From positions 9,147,641 to 9,211,640 of the forward strand of contig JAJEKV010000033.1 in assembly GCA_021234155.1 (NCBI GenBank): a stretch of DNA of 64,000 nucleotides, read 5' to 3'. Each line of letters begins with the position of its first letter. The first letter of the stretch is position 1. Made by a program: the position numbers and the translations under genes. Source of the DNA: Isoetes taiwanensis. Lineage: Eukaryota > Streptophyta > Lycopodiopsida > Isoetales > Isoetaceae. The notes beneath the pieces were generated by a model that saw nothing but the letters and a program-made list of their open reading frames with translations, had not been told where the DNA came from and did no database searches. Positions 45,718 through 57,343 of this stretch are shown here, piece after piece.

Positions 45718-46894
45718 TTGCATAATTTTCTTTTCCATGGTATGGATTGCTTGCTCTTTCATGCTGCCATACTATCCGACGATGAAGAAGATATGGATTG
45801 TTTGCATAACATCTCGGATTTTGAAGAAGTATTTGAATTCATCATGAATCTCTGCATTCATTTTCTACTCCTGCTGATGCTCCAACCAAGAAATAAACCA
45901 CGAGAGTATTGGATCTATGCCAGGCAGATCACATTTTGGAACAAGGTGAGCAACACATTGTGGCTGGAATCCGACATTTGTGATGAGTATAAATTTCGTT
46001 CGTTTTATAGGATGGGTGCACATTCATGTAAGAAGTTACTGCAATTGGTTATTCCACATATTCCACAAGCAGATCTTGAAACTATGGTCAGGGAGCCAAT
46101 AGAGAAGATTAAAGCAGTTGCAGTAGTACTATTTAGGCTTGCACACAATAAAAAATGCTTTATTTGTGCAGAGCAATTTGGCTTGGGTGCTAGCACAGTA
46201 CACAAGTACACAAGAATTGTTGTCAGCATTATTTCTACGCAGCTCAGGCCCATGTTCATCATGACTCCCACTGGGGAGAGGCTTAGAGAAATTATGCAAG
46301 CCTTTGAGGCTATATCTGGTGTGCCCCAGGTTGCTGGAGTTATAGATGGCATGCGCATTCCCTTCAGAGTTGCTCCTGAAAGGAAATTTGGTGTTGCTGA
46401 TTATTGGTGCAGGCATGATTTTTTCTCCATATTGTTGCAAGCAGTTTGTGATCCTAATTTGATTTTTTGGGATGTTTGCTGTGATGCACCAGGAGGTGCT
46501 CATGACACGAGTCACTTCTACAAGTCTCCTCTATATGCCAAATTGTCTAGGAGACGGATCTTGAGTGGTCCTTCGAGGCGTTTGCATGGCAGATTCGGGA
46601 TATCCCACCTCAGAGTACATGCTCGTTGTAAAGAAGAAGAAAAGAAGTGATCCCCGAGATCAGGTAGTCTATTCTAAGCACTTGTCTCAGGCTAGAGTTG
46701 TTATTGAGAATGCCTTTGCTTTGTTAAAAGGACGATGGAACATATTGAAAGACTTACATGTTCGCATGCCCCATGCTCCTAAAAAATCATTCTTATGCTT
46801 ATTCTTATTCCTAAAGTGGTCATTGCCTATATTGTGTACTGCACAACTCACGTGTCTCTGTTTTTTCTCCCTGAACACTTTTCATGGATTTTAA
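45718..46894 (+). pseudogene. PIF/Harbinger transposase (DDE_Tnp_4 type), one frame break
   Basis: After a poorly conserved start, the frame contains RSFYRMGAHSCKKLLQLVIP, IKAVAVVLFRLAHNKKCFIC (helix-turn-helix-like region), the first catalytic Asp in GVIDGMRIPF, the second in GGAHDTSHFYKSPLYAKL, then, after a frame change near 46565-46590, DSGYPTSEYML and the Glu in ARVVIENAFALLKGRW. The order and spacing are those of PIF/Harbinger transposases and of domesticated HARBI1/ALP1-like genes. The 310-codon first frame is clean, so decay is slight. A possible partner (Myb-like) reading frame lies beyond the LINE at 63590. Confidence 0.85.
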
Positions 46895-48240
46895 AGGCAA
46901 TTTCAGCCCTAAATTCCTTGCCTTCCTCCACGAGTTTGCCCATCTAGGTGACTCTGAGCGCCCGGTTTTGCTTCATCAGTTAAGACTTCTTCAAGAAAAT
47001 CAAAAAAATTGTCTGCTCTTTGGTAATTTTTCTAATCTTCTTTCTGACAAGCAGATCATGCATCCTAGAACTCATCATGTTCCAGTTTGGGATAACCTCT
47101 CAAAAGATCCTGATCTTCATGGTCAGCTACCATTGCTTCATCCCTCTACTCAAATTCCCGCGCCATATGGGTACCAAAACACATGAGGAGATATTCGGTG
47201 ATAATGCTTTGGATCTTTGCTCTGGCGGAGGCCGAGTTGGTGAAGGGAACAAACAAGCTTTATATCATGGTATTTCTTTAAATATCCATACATTTCATTC
47301 CAAGGTGTCAACTCTGAAAGATACAGCTGTTCTTGTCAAGGTTAATAGATGTGGAATTAATCTTGGTAAATTGTGGACCTTCTGCCAAAACCTTCAAAAA
47401 GGTGTTCTCATCAAAGCTATGTATTGGCTAAACTATCCATTCTAATGATTGAATGTGAAACCTCGAGCGACAAATTTCCTTCTAAATCGAGGTGTCGACT
47501 TTTGAAAGCTTTCATATAAGCTTCCTTAAATGGAATCCCAAGTTAGACATATCCTCTTTAGATTCCTTGTGTATAGCCTCTACCACTTCTGAGGGGGCTT
47601 AGTCAATCTACGGAATGAGGATTGCTTCAAATTACTTTTAACTCTATTGGCACATATATCTCTCCTTTGAATACTCCACTGAGGAGACCTCCTAGAGCCT
47701 TCATTCAAATTGATCTCACTAAATTTTTGTACCCACCACATTACCCTTCTCACGAAGCTTTTGGACAGAAATCACTCCTATCACTAAGATGGTGGGGTCT
47801 ACCTCCTCTTTTGCCAGGCTGTGATTCTGAGGGCATTTGTGGTATGAAAATTGTAAAATATCTTCTACCAAACAAGCGGGATATCATTGAGATTGAAAAT
47901 CCATCAAAGGAATCAAATGTGGCAACCAAAATGCAAAATTCTTTGAAACAATGTCAAACAAGAGCAACAGTCCACAAGTTCTACAAGGGCCAACTTCATT
48001 GGAAGATCCAAGTAAAACTAATAATTTTGCTTGGAAAAAGTGAATGGATCCCAAAGAAGAATTAGGAAAAATAGACTTGAGCAAAAATAGTTCACAAGGG
48101 CTGCTTATCTCGAGAATTGACATCAAGCGAGAATTTCTCAAAAGGATGGCAACCAAATCAAAATAATTGCGGAATCAAAGTCATCCAAAATATGGTGAAT
48201 TCAACCATAAAACACCAAGTTTCTAAAATAAGCCTTTTTG
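46884..48240 (+). pseudogene. LINE ORF1, 5' part (DUF4283-like)
   Basis: Pieces in shifting frames: NLSKDPDLHGQLPLLHPS, STLKDTAVLVKVNRCGINLG and KLWTFCQNLQKGVLIKAMYW (47310-47430), then FLKWNPKLDISSLDSL (47519-47565) and NSIGTYISPLNTP and RRPPRAFIQIDLTKFL (47630-47730). FLxxWNPxxDxSSLDSL and RRPPRxxIQIDLTK are hallmarks of the plant L1 ORF1 nucleic-acid-binding region. Several stops are present. Confidence 0.7.
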
Positions 48241-48497
48241 ATAGTTGTTAAAATTTCTAGAGGTTTGCATTTTTTCATGCCATTTTGGCCCATTATTAGG
48301 CGAAAACTTTGTACTTATGAAACACAAATCATAAAAATAGCAAAATTTAGGCATAGACTTGAAGAGGCTGAAAGCATTACAAAAACAAGCACCAGGAATA
48401 GAAAGGAAAAAAAAAAAGTACTATGTTTTTAATAAATTGTTGTACATCAATATTGAAGATTCATTGTAATAAATAATGATAATTTTAATATCGATAG

Positions 48498-51400
48498 TCA
48501 AAGATCTACATCATAGTCCTCCTCATTCTTTTTCTGCTCTCTCGCCATCTCGTCCTTACGTTTCTATCTGCTCCTTTCTTTGGAGACTTGAGTTTTGTAT
48601 CCTCCTTGTTCTCGGAATGGTAGCTAAAGCTACTTCTTTAAGCTCTGCAAAGGTTGCCTCATCGTCTAGTAATTTTGGAGAATGGGTACGTATCTCTCGA
48701 GGGCGTTAGTTTAGCATAATCGGATGAAGACTTGGCCCCTAACTCTGATTTTCATCGGTAAAAGTAGGTAAAGGCGGCGGTCTCATCTTCACAAAATGCT
48801 GACCTCCTTATCAATATCCACGGCTACGGTTTGCGGCCCTTCTTAAGTGCACATGCGATAGTAGTACGAGAACGGAGAAAGCATCAAGTACCCAATCTCA
48901 CGGGCCGAGAACATGTCGAGGAGATGGTTGATGAGCTTTTTGTGGTTTACGGTAGTGATTCACAATCTGCCTTGTGCACTTGGGTCCTGCAATTTACGTA
49001 AAGGCTGCTGGAAACTCTAGGGCGTTTGAAAAGTTTTGGCCGGTGGCGGTGTTAAAGTGATCCATGGTCCTCTTCCCATCAAAACTCCAATAAGCTACAT
49101 GAAGGTACTCTACCTTCTTTGAGCAACCTTGGTCCTCCACCATGGTAGTTGATGTTAGTTTTGTACCTAGTGAAGCATTTAAAGTGATATTAGCAAAAAC
49201 AAAGAAAACACTTGAAAACCCGAAGCGAGGAAATACTATTAGGAATACACACTACGTAATTAAAAAGAAAAGTAATTGTATACGGAATAAGACTTCTGGA
49301 ACAAGGTTTTCATATCACACTGGCCCGGAGAACCAAAGTGATTTTTGAAAGCCCCTGATTCCACCAAGCCCCGGTGCATGCTTTCGAATGGAGCGTAACT
49401 AAGCGCCAATGTTTGGCCGTTGAGATCTGCTTAATTCCTTCAATAAAAGCATTAAACTCACGAAAATTTGAAGGGGGCTGGTCGTCGTATCTGCTGTCTT
49501 TAAGCTTAAACCCATAGGGAAGATCAGCAATAACCAAAGTAAAGTCCTGTGGCTTAACCGTTCCGACAAGGTTCGTGCAATCACCATGAATGATTGAATA
49601 TAAATTGTTTTGATCAAACATGCGAGAATCTCTCGTAGTCGGATGGTTACGGCTCTTGTTCTTCTTTCGACTAACGACCTCTCTTCGTCTTTGTTCTAAC
49701 CAAATTCATAAAGCCCTCGGGTAGGTCTTTATTTTTCTTTTTGCTCTAAAGAAAAACAAAACAACAACTGTCAAGAGATCGTTTGTGCAGAGAGAAGGAA
49801 TTCTAAGTGTAATTACCTGACCCTCAAAATTTGGTGAATATTGGACAATCATTTCGTCGGATGTGGCAATTGGGTAGAGTTCCTTGCACCTTTCCCATGT
49901 GTCGGCGTTTAGGCTGCTCCATCAAACATGTTTGACATGTTATGGCGTTTTTTGGCTGCAAGGCGTTAAAGGAAACAATGAGTTTAAGCGAAAGAATGAA
50001 GGCAGCGTAAAAAGAAAAACAAATACAAGTCAAGCTAATTGTGATACGGAATACAAACCCGGTTAACTTGTGATGCTACCTCGAAACAATATGCGAGAAA
50101 ATAGTTCTACTACGGGACAAACACATTGCTTCTCTAAAGGAGGCATGCGTATTCGAGAATACGGGCCAACATTGAGGAGGAGCAATGTGTATTCCGAATA
50201 CACATGCCTTCCTTCACCGCGGGCAATGTGTATTAGGAATACCAATGCCTTTCTAGAGACAAGCAATGTGTATTCAGGAATACACATTGCCGTAAAGAAA
50301 GGCATGTGTATTCGGAATACACTAACCACGCCGATGTTTTTGGGAATCTAACATGCAATAACTAATGTTTGTGTCGGAGAACTTACTTGTGTAATTCCTT
50401 TGACATTTCTTCTAGGCTAAACTCCTTATCAACAACTTTTTGGGGCTGCTCGAGAAGCTCAGGTGTCGGAGAAACCCTGCATTTCCTTGGGCCGGTAATG
50501 GTCATTTCTTTTTAGATGCGTCGAGCTTTTTTTTTTCTTATTTGTCTCCTTTCCCTTGCTCTTTAACTCCCCTAATTTCGAACATTGTAAATATCTCGGT
50601 CACGGGTTCCCAAATCTGTTCAAGAAGATTCACGTTAAATAGTTGATTTGCTATTACGGAATACATTTTGTGCTTACCTTGCCATCTCTAAAAGCTAAGC
50701 TGGAACCGGTTGTCGTGGCCAATGAGAGGCGCCTTTTGTTGGCCTCGTCATATTTCGAGGCGGCATTCAATGGCACCACGCCTCCTTAAGCTCAAGGAAA
50801 ATCTTTGGCTTCTTGAGGTCCTCACCGTACTTTTCCTTGAATATTACGTACTCCACATTGCATGAACCGGATCTTGTCGGTGAAGCTCATCTTTAGTTTA
50901 TATTAGATTTGTCGGCATTGTGGGTGTTGGCAGCGATTTTCGCTTCTTCATCGGTAAGACCACGATGTGGCCTTGAGGAAGGGGCGGAGAGGTACCTCGG
51001 GTTCTTCTTCTCTTTATAAAGTTGCCTTCTTGCCTTAAAGGCGTGATTGCCTCCCAAGGCGTAGTGAGTGTAGGTCTGCGTTTTTCTGTCATAGTCTGGG
51101 GGTTTTGCACTCTTCCCTGTCAACAAGGACAACTATTGGGGCCACATGAGCATTTGGATTGCTCCTTATTACGTCTTTCGGGTTCCTTAAGTGATCGGCA
51201 TAATTTTTTGCGAACACTGAAGTGGCCTTTCACCGACTTCATTTTTTATTGGAAGCTTCATTGAAGTGGCCCGGCAAATAAATTACACCTTGCACAAACT
51301 TGTGCGGGTTAATCTCTTCCATCTTTTAAATTTGTCTTGTCAACTTTTTTTTCCTTTATAGCAACACCGGTGCTTTACCCTTCCCCTTCTTCTTCTTAGG

Positions 51401-51990
51401 TTCCTCGGAAATATCCTCTGCTTTGCAATTAAGGCCGTCGCTTTTTTTAGGCTCTTTAGCGACAATTGTGTAATCCTGGCGCTTCTTTGGTGGTGGTGGC
51501 GGTGGCCTTTCGCGGTTGTGATGGACTCAGTTGTGATGAGGCTGCTTTCGGGCTCGGTTGCTCATCCTCTTCCCTCGGTGACCGGACTCATTTGTAGGGG
51601 AAGTCTTAAGCTCGTTATTGCCGAACATAGTTGATGATGGCGCGGCGACCTCTTCTTGATGTAGTGAGCAACATACTTATCTACGGAGGGCGAGGATTTA
51701 CTTTCACCACTCTAAAATAGGATTCATCAACATGAATAAAGCCTTGGGATGTGCGAAAAAGGCGGTCTCCCTCATTTGGCGGACTCCCGGCTACTTCACT
51801 CCGCAATTTGGATGGTGCCCATGCAAACAAATTCCCTCTCATCATTACCTTTTTGCTCCGGCACTCAAAGCGGACATGTAGGAAAGTAAGTGTCTTTGTA
51901 CTTTCGAAGTACCCCTTGTAAAAAAAACCATTGAGTTTGAAAGTTTTCGTAGATGGCGGTATGAGATGTCTCCTCAACCCCTTCTCGTGG
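48498..51990 (-). pseudogene. Element B ParB-like / N6-N4-type DNA methyltransferase gene, broken
   Basis: Minus strand, in order: an N-terminal region TKTFKLNGFFYKGYFESTKT (51977-51681); a Lys/Pro-rich linker (51660-51320); NPHKFVQGVIYLPGHFNEA; HLRNPKDVIRSNPNAHVAPI and VVLVDREECK; after a frame change, YTHYALGGNHAFKARRQLYK and RGLTDEEAKIAANTHNADKS, a ParB/sulfiredoxin-like core with GGNHxxxARR; YVIFKEKYGEDLKKPKIFLE. Then 49621-49310 has IIHGDCTNLVGTVKPQDFTL and VIADLPYGFKLKDSRYDD, the catalytic DPPY-type motif. After an intron come KKVEYLHVAYWSFDGKR and, frame-shifted, VLDAFSGSGTTIACALKKGR with VAVDIDK (48890-48800), the SAM-binding motif. Catalytic motif before SAM motif is the class-beta N6/N4 (N6_N4_Mtase) order. 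It ends EDYDVDL and TGA at 48498. Substrate base is unknown. Confidence 0.75.
50147..50322. repeat. Element B palindrome cluster 2, five sites at about 40-bp spacing
   Basis: Sites at 50147, 50187 (GTGTATTCCGAATACAC), 50228, 50268 and 50306 (GTGTATTCGGAATACAC). The site at 50268 extends to a 28-bp palindrome with outer arms GCAATGTGTATTC and GAATACACATTGC. The cluster lies between coding pieces of the methyltransferase gene, probably in an intron. Isolated half sites occur near 49228, 50051 and 50655. Confidence 0.88.
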
Positions 51991-52274
51991 GGTGCGGTTT
52001 TCGTTGGGATTTTAACGGTCCTCTTGTGTTGTTTCTTGCTGCCTTCTTATGCATTGCAAATTGTGTGTAAAACACGATCTTGTTAGAAAGCGGTGGCAAA
52101 AACTATTCGAATACAAAATGTCTTGCGAAAAGGAAAAACAAAAGGGCAAAAAGAGGACCAAAATGCCAAAACAACAACGCAATCTTGACAAAAACAGGTC
52201 TAAACAAGTTTTAAAAGCGGAAAAAACACCTAAAGTCACTACGGAAAAACAAACTTACAAAACAAAAGAACAAT

Positions 52275-52554
52275 GTGTAAAATACACTTTAAGCCGAAGC
52301 GTGTATTAGGAATACACTTTCAAAGGCGAAGTGTATTAGGAATACACTTTTAGCCTTCCTCAAGCGAAAGTGTATTAGGAATACACTTCGCCTTCCTCCT
52401 CAAAGGCGAAAGTGTATTCGGAATACACTTACGCCCTTCCCTCGAAAGTGTATTACGGAATACACTTTCGCCGTAAAGGAAATACACTTTAGCCGAGGAA
52501 TAATGTGTTTAGGAATACACTTTAAGAGAAAGCGTAAATGTATTCGGAATAAAG
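52275..52554. repeat. Element B palindrome cluster 1, eight to nine sites in the divergent intergenic region
   Basis: Sites at 52275, 52301, 52331, 52370 (three copies of GTGTATTAGGAATACAC), 52412 (GTGTATTCGGAATACAC), 52448 (GTGTATTACGGAATACAC, with outer arms extended to CGAAAGTG and CACTTTCG), a half site near 52478, 52505 and 52539. Spacing is 26-42 bp. The cluster sits between the 5' end of the methyltransferase gene and the start of the plus-strand gene, the expected place for a shared promoter or transposase/ParB-like binding region. Confidence 0.92.
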
Positions 52555-52919
52555 CGGACACACAAATGATTGTACCTTGTACTTTCTTACTCACCTCTCC
52601 ATGTTTTCTCTATGAGTATCGAATCTGACTCACGAATATTATATTCAGAAAGTATTTGGCGACTTCATTTCGAGAGGCTGGAATCACATGGCGGAAGGCG
52701 CCAAAATTTCCTTTTAAAGGTGTCCATTCCGTCTTGCTTTCGTTTTTCTATGTGAAGTGGAATCGTTTGGCCTTCTTTGTTACGCTCTAGTGTATTCGGG
52801 GAATAGCTTTTAGTTTGCCTTTAAACTTAATTGTTGCGGGAAGTTCTACTTTTAGTAGGCGGGCTTGTGATACGGAATAAGAAAAGCTCTGCGATGAGAA
52901 ACATTATCTAAACTCTGCT

Positions 52920-55900
52920 TTGTTTTTTGCGGTTCTTAAGATGACAAAACGCCGTCAACAAACTTCCACCACCTTTTCGTTGTCTCAAGCTCGTGCGGTT
53001 ACGAGGACACGCTTGGGACCAACGTCGTTCTCTTCGAAGGCCAGGCATTCTCAGGCTCCTACCTACGCTTCATCGTTCTTGCTTTCGAAGACACAGGAGT
53101 CCGGCCGCGTAACGGACTTCCACCACCCTTCCAACCCGTCACCAAGTCACGTAGGCTGACTGCTGGCATCTCCTTCCAAAAGAATCACCACTAGTTGGGG
53201 CGGGCTGCCACCACCCTTTGTTCCATCCCGGGACTGCGGAAGCTCCACAACAAAGGGTGCTGCAAGAACAAGCTACCCCCCTTTTGTAGTTTCGCCTCCT
53301 TCGTTGCAAACATACAAGGAACCACGAAAAAACACGAAGGCTTGTGAGATTCACTACAATTTCTCTCACGGGGACTTCACTACAAATGAGGATGAAGCTC
53401 CGGCATGCACTCCTCTTCACACAACAAGGGTTGTGACACATGGATTTTGCGAGAATTCGGTCCGCTCTAAAGGAGATGTTTGCAAGAACTCCTTTTCAAG
53501 ATGGTACAAAACGGTGATGCCACAACCTCTTATGGGCCATCACCACCCTTTAACTTTTTGTACCCGCCTATTAGGGAACAACTTCCGTGGTCTGTTTTTC
53601 CTCTACAAGCACACCACTCGGGACAGAGGAAGTCACCCCGAGTAGAAGTTTCATCGAGGAAGATGAAGACACCAACGAGGAACAAAGAGATTACATGTTC
53701 TCAAGCCAATCTTCAAAGAAATTCAAGGTGGATTTTGGTTTGAGGGCTTGCTCCTCTGCAAGAAGAAGAAATCTTATGGATGAACAGAAAATGAGGAGAC
53801 TTTTGAGAACTAAATGCTGCTCATTGGGTTGCATCAACAGACTTAACATGGCTAAATTACGAGCAGTTAGAGACAACTTCTGAGTTCCATGACATTGGCG
53901 GACGGAATGCCTACTTAGCTTATCATGTAAGACCAGACCGCAACACCTTCTTGCACTACATTAACCCGTCAAAGTTTGCGAAATGTTTTATGGTTGTCCA
54001 CCGTTTAGGGTCCACAAGAATGTCTAGAATACACAAAAGACTGGACAAAAATCCAGCAATCGATGATCATTGTGGACCAAGAAGAGTTGTAACCATGCAT
54101 GCCCTTGCTGCTGTGTCATGGATGGAGAAATATTTTAGAGAAACATGTGAGAAGCTACCTAACGACAACATGTATCATTTTAGCGATAACATCACAAAAA
54201 GATGTTTTTAATGAGTACAAAGAGACTTGCACTCGGCTTGACACATCTCTTACTCACACTTCACCCGGTTGTGGAAAAGTGAATTCGGTCTTGTGAAAAT
54301 TCCTAGAAAACATAGAATGTACATTTTGCTTTCGAGGTGTGCGAGAATTAAAGAGTCAGAAGCTGCAAAGGCAGAGGTCGAAAGAAGTAAGTTCATGTTC
54401 TCCAATCTCTCACTTGTTTTAGAGAAAATGCTTTGACCTGATTTCTTCTACGGATATTGTACAATGAGAACCTTGCCGGACATCGTGAACAACAACAAGC
54501 GAGAGAGAGAAGAAAGCTTGCCAAGCATAGAAAAAAAGCTCTTGAGCGTCCCTTTGCAATACATATGCATTTGTGATTGATGGAATGGACCAAAAAAAAA
54601 ACAACTCTACCACATTTCTTGAACATTCCTAAAGATGTGCGGAGGAATGTTTTGTTAAGGTCCACCTTGTAGGAGCTATGGTCTTCAAAGGAAGTCTAAG
54701 GTGCAAAGTTTTTTTTGGCGTATCAAACTTGCATGGTGACCCGAACCTCACAATTACAATTCTTAACAAGGTCTGTGTGCGAGCAAGAGCAATTACCACG
54801 GTGCTTTATACGCAACTTGACAATACTACAAGGAGAACAAGAATCAAACACTCTTTGCGCGTCTTTGTGCCATGTTAGTGGAGCTAGGGATCTTTAGAAA
54901 AGTGAAGCTCGGTTTCTTACTTGTAGGCCACACTCATGATCAGATTGACCAAATGTTATTGATTTTTAAATAGCCTTAGAAGGAAGAAGGCTTTTACATC
55001 TTCCTTCTTTAGTTAATTATTGAAGATTCTTACACTCCTACTCCGATTGGTCGATCTTCTTAAAAGGCTGCTGATTTGAGAGAGTTTGTTTTCTCTCAGC
55101 GTTCAAGCGAGAGAACACAATTTTGTGAACAAGTTGAATGATCTCACCTTTCAACATCATATCAAGTTCTACTTGAAGGATGGCCAAAGCTTCTTCTGAG
55201 GGAAGAAGTATACCACAACTAAATTTGGAGTCCGCCCGGAGGATGCAGCTTCCTTAAATATATTCGGACACTTCCTTCATAGAGCGTCTTTGAGCAACTT
55301 CCTCTCAAAAATCCTAAGGAGTCCAAGCGGGAAGAAAAGTACCCCGAGTCATCCTTAAAAGCCATTGAAAATGGAATTTCCTCGGGGCTTTAAGTACTTC
55401 TTAGAAGAAGATCGGATGTGGTGGAGTAATTTCTTTCTCGAGCAGAAAAATTGTTGTACAAAACATAGCTCTAAGGCAGTTGCAAGAACCATTTCAATGG
55501 CCTAACACCTTCCATCAACCCGGCACCAAGCGAGGTCCAAGCGGTGCTACATTTGCACTGAAGTAGAAGGCGAGGAGGACCGGAGTCATGTACCTCGGAC
55601 CAAAGGCGCGGGAATGAGCCCCAAGGTAATATCCACGAAATTACCAAAGGTATGCTAATTGCTCTTCCGGCGAGGAGGATGACAAAGGTCGGCCGGATTA
55701 CGGATAGCAAAAGTGCTTGACCACGGTCAAGGAGGAAGGCTTAGTCACTAAACTCAAGATTCATTGGCTTGCAACACGCTTTCGAGAAAATGCTTTTGAA
55801 GGTAGATATGAGTTAGAAATGAGAAGCCAAGGAAAAGGGAGAAAGTCCAAGAAGGTGGGTTGTAGGGGCGAAAGCTGAACCTTAATGGCGTGACTATATT

Positions 55901-56180
55901 GTGCTATGATTTTAAATTGAAATCGACAATCGTCACTTGAGAAGACTATCAATTTGCTTAAAAAGCTTGTAATTATGAAGAAGATGATGAAGAAGGTGGT
56001 GACAATGCTTCACAGATGCGTTGATAGTGATGAGGAAGATAACTCAAGCACTTCCTCGGTGGTGATGAAAGAAGTGAAGGTGATGGCGATGGCATAAATG
56101 AACATGAGGGCGTCTGGATCCCCTCTCATCCTCCTCACACTTTTGCACATAAGCGGAGTCTTAGAAAAAGGCATGTAAAT
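52920..56180 (+). pseudogene. Element B transposase candidate (VGHTHDQID family), broken
   Basis: It starts with a Ser/Thr-rich low-complexity region (MTKRRQQTSTTFSLSQARAV at 52941). Then come MRRLLRTKCCSLGCINRLNM and KLRAVRDNF (53790-53880, a Cys-rich likely zinc site), RNAYLAYHVRPDRNTFLHYI, ALAAVSWMEKYFRETCEKLP (54105), SHFTRLWKSEFGLVKIPRKH and RCARIKESEAAKAEVER (54250-54390), IPKDVRRNVLLRSTLVGAMV (54627), HGDPNLTITILNKV (54733), LYTQLDNTT, ENKNQTLFARLCAMLVELGI (54843) and KVKLGFLLVGHTHDQIDQML (54902). A tail with HKRSLRKRHVNF follows to 56180. The block order matches element A's gene, and the family (which I believe is DUF7869) recurs in repeats of plants and animals. Many frame changes. 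The transposase role is inferred. Confidence 0.7.
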
Positions 56181-56486
56181 TTTGATGTGAATATGAAGAT
56201 TCTATCTTCAAATTTTGAGAATACTGAGTTTCAATTCTGGACTTACTTCAATTTTTTGTTAAATATTTTATCCTCACGAAATTAGAGTTTCTCTCTTAAA
56301 ACATACTTTAAGAACATTCTTTTTGCTAAGAAAAGTGACACTTTAAAAAAGTCAATTCCTTCGTTAAAAAAAAAAATTTAGTCATTTCGGGGGTCAAAAT
56401 AGAATTTCATGCATCTTTTTTTTTTTTTTTAACCTCATTTTACCCCTTTTTAAAAAAAAAAGGGAATCTTTCTTGGAATATTCCTT
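56181..56486. other. AT-rich right flank of element B
   Basis: Long A and T runs; no coding sequence. The right end of element B should lie here, but no TIR was identified. Confidence 0.6.
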
Positions 56487-57341
56487 TTGCTCTCGTTTTC
56501 AATGATTTGCTCCCGTTTAATACGCAACTTTGTTAATGTTAAAAAAGCTGAAAAGGAGGATAAGGTTCTCTGCTACAACCATTTCCAGGTACTTGCAGAT
56601 AATAATACTAATCATGATTCTAGTAATTTCTTGAATTCTGAAAATCATGACCATTTGATTGATCATTCTCATTTCAACCCTCATCCAACTCACTGCCAGA
56701 CTTTTCTTCCAAACCATCTCCCTCAATTCCACTATCGGTTTGAACCCTTATTAATTTGGACATAAATTTGCCTTCTGTGAACCATGGCTGCCAGTCCATC
56801 TCTATAGATGTTGAGAAGCAGTTGGCTACCCTTCAAGAAGGTATATGGCACATGAGTTGGTCGGTGTTTTCTGACTCAAACTCGAGATCGGTGATCTGAG
56901 ACCAAATTAAAGAAATTGAGGAAGAAAAGGATGTGGTACTTGATACACCTGACAGACAATGTTCTCAAAGTGACAAAGCAGACCCTCAAAGCCTCAGCCC
57001 TGAGATTGTCTTCAACACTCAAGACATAGAGAAAGATGCCCAACTTTCCAGGCAAGTCCCTTTTCATAATAGTTCTAAGAAATGTCTGTTTAATAACCCT
57101 ACAAATAGTATGTTTGAGTTCATCCCAGGTGGTATTTCTGACAGTGAAGATGAGATTGACTCTAGTAAGGAGAACTAGGAGAATGCTAAATGGGGAGATG
57201 ATGAGCTGTTAAGGGATACCTATCTGAACACTAAACCTCCATCTAAACCTTTGTCTATTCTAAAGGACTCTAATACTCCTGCTAATAATACAAGAAGTAG
57301 AAAACAAAATCAAGTCTCTAAGAGGGCTAAAAAAAAGAAGT
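56487..57341 (+). pseudogene. LINE ORF1, 3' part
   Basis: Reading AEKEDKVLCYNHFQVLADNN, then, after a stop and again near 56900 and 57177, DNTNHDSS, EIVFNTQDIEKDAQLSRQVP, FIPGGISDSEDEIDSSKEN, ending KQNQVSKRAKKKK and stop just before ORF2. The Lys-rich end and acidic stretch are usual for L1 ORF1 tails. Confidence 0.65.
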
Positions 57342-57343
57342 GA

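Larger units (their letters stand above)
48240..56460. mobile_element. Element B: second large transposon with ParB-like methyltransferase and VGHTHDQID-family genes
   Basis: The boundaries are approximate: LINE ORF1 sequence lies on both sides. Minus-strand ParB-like/methyltransferase gene 48498-51990, plus-strand VGHTHDQID-family gene 52920-56180, and two clusters of GTGTATT-N-AATACAC palindromes. The head-to-head plan is the same as in element A, but nucleotide sequences are unrelated by eye and the palindrome is different. No matching terminal inverted repeat could be assigned with confidence in 48.1-48.5 or 56.2-56.5 kb. Confidence 0.65.

Noticed and set aside
50147-52554. CRISPR-like array (repeats with about 25-bp spacers)
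   Set aside because: Repeats are self-palindromic with variable spacing and spacers related to each other, and this is a plant nuclear context with no cas genes.
48240-56540. TIR/TSD candidates for element B (TGTTAAAA at 48246 and 56537; AGCAAA-type ends)
   Set aside because: The implied termini are not inverted repeats of each other, so the boundary is left approximate.
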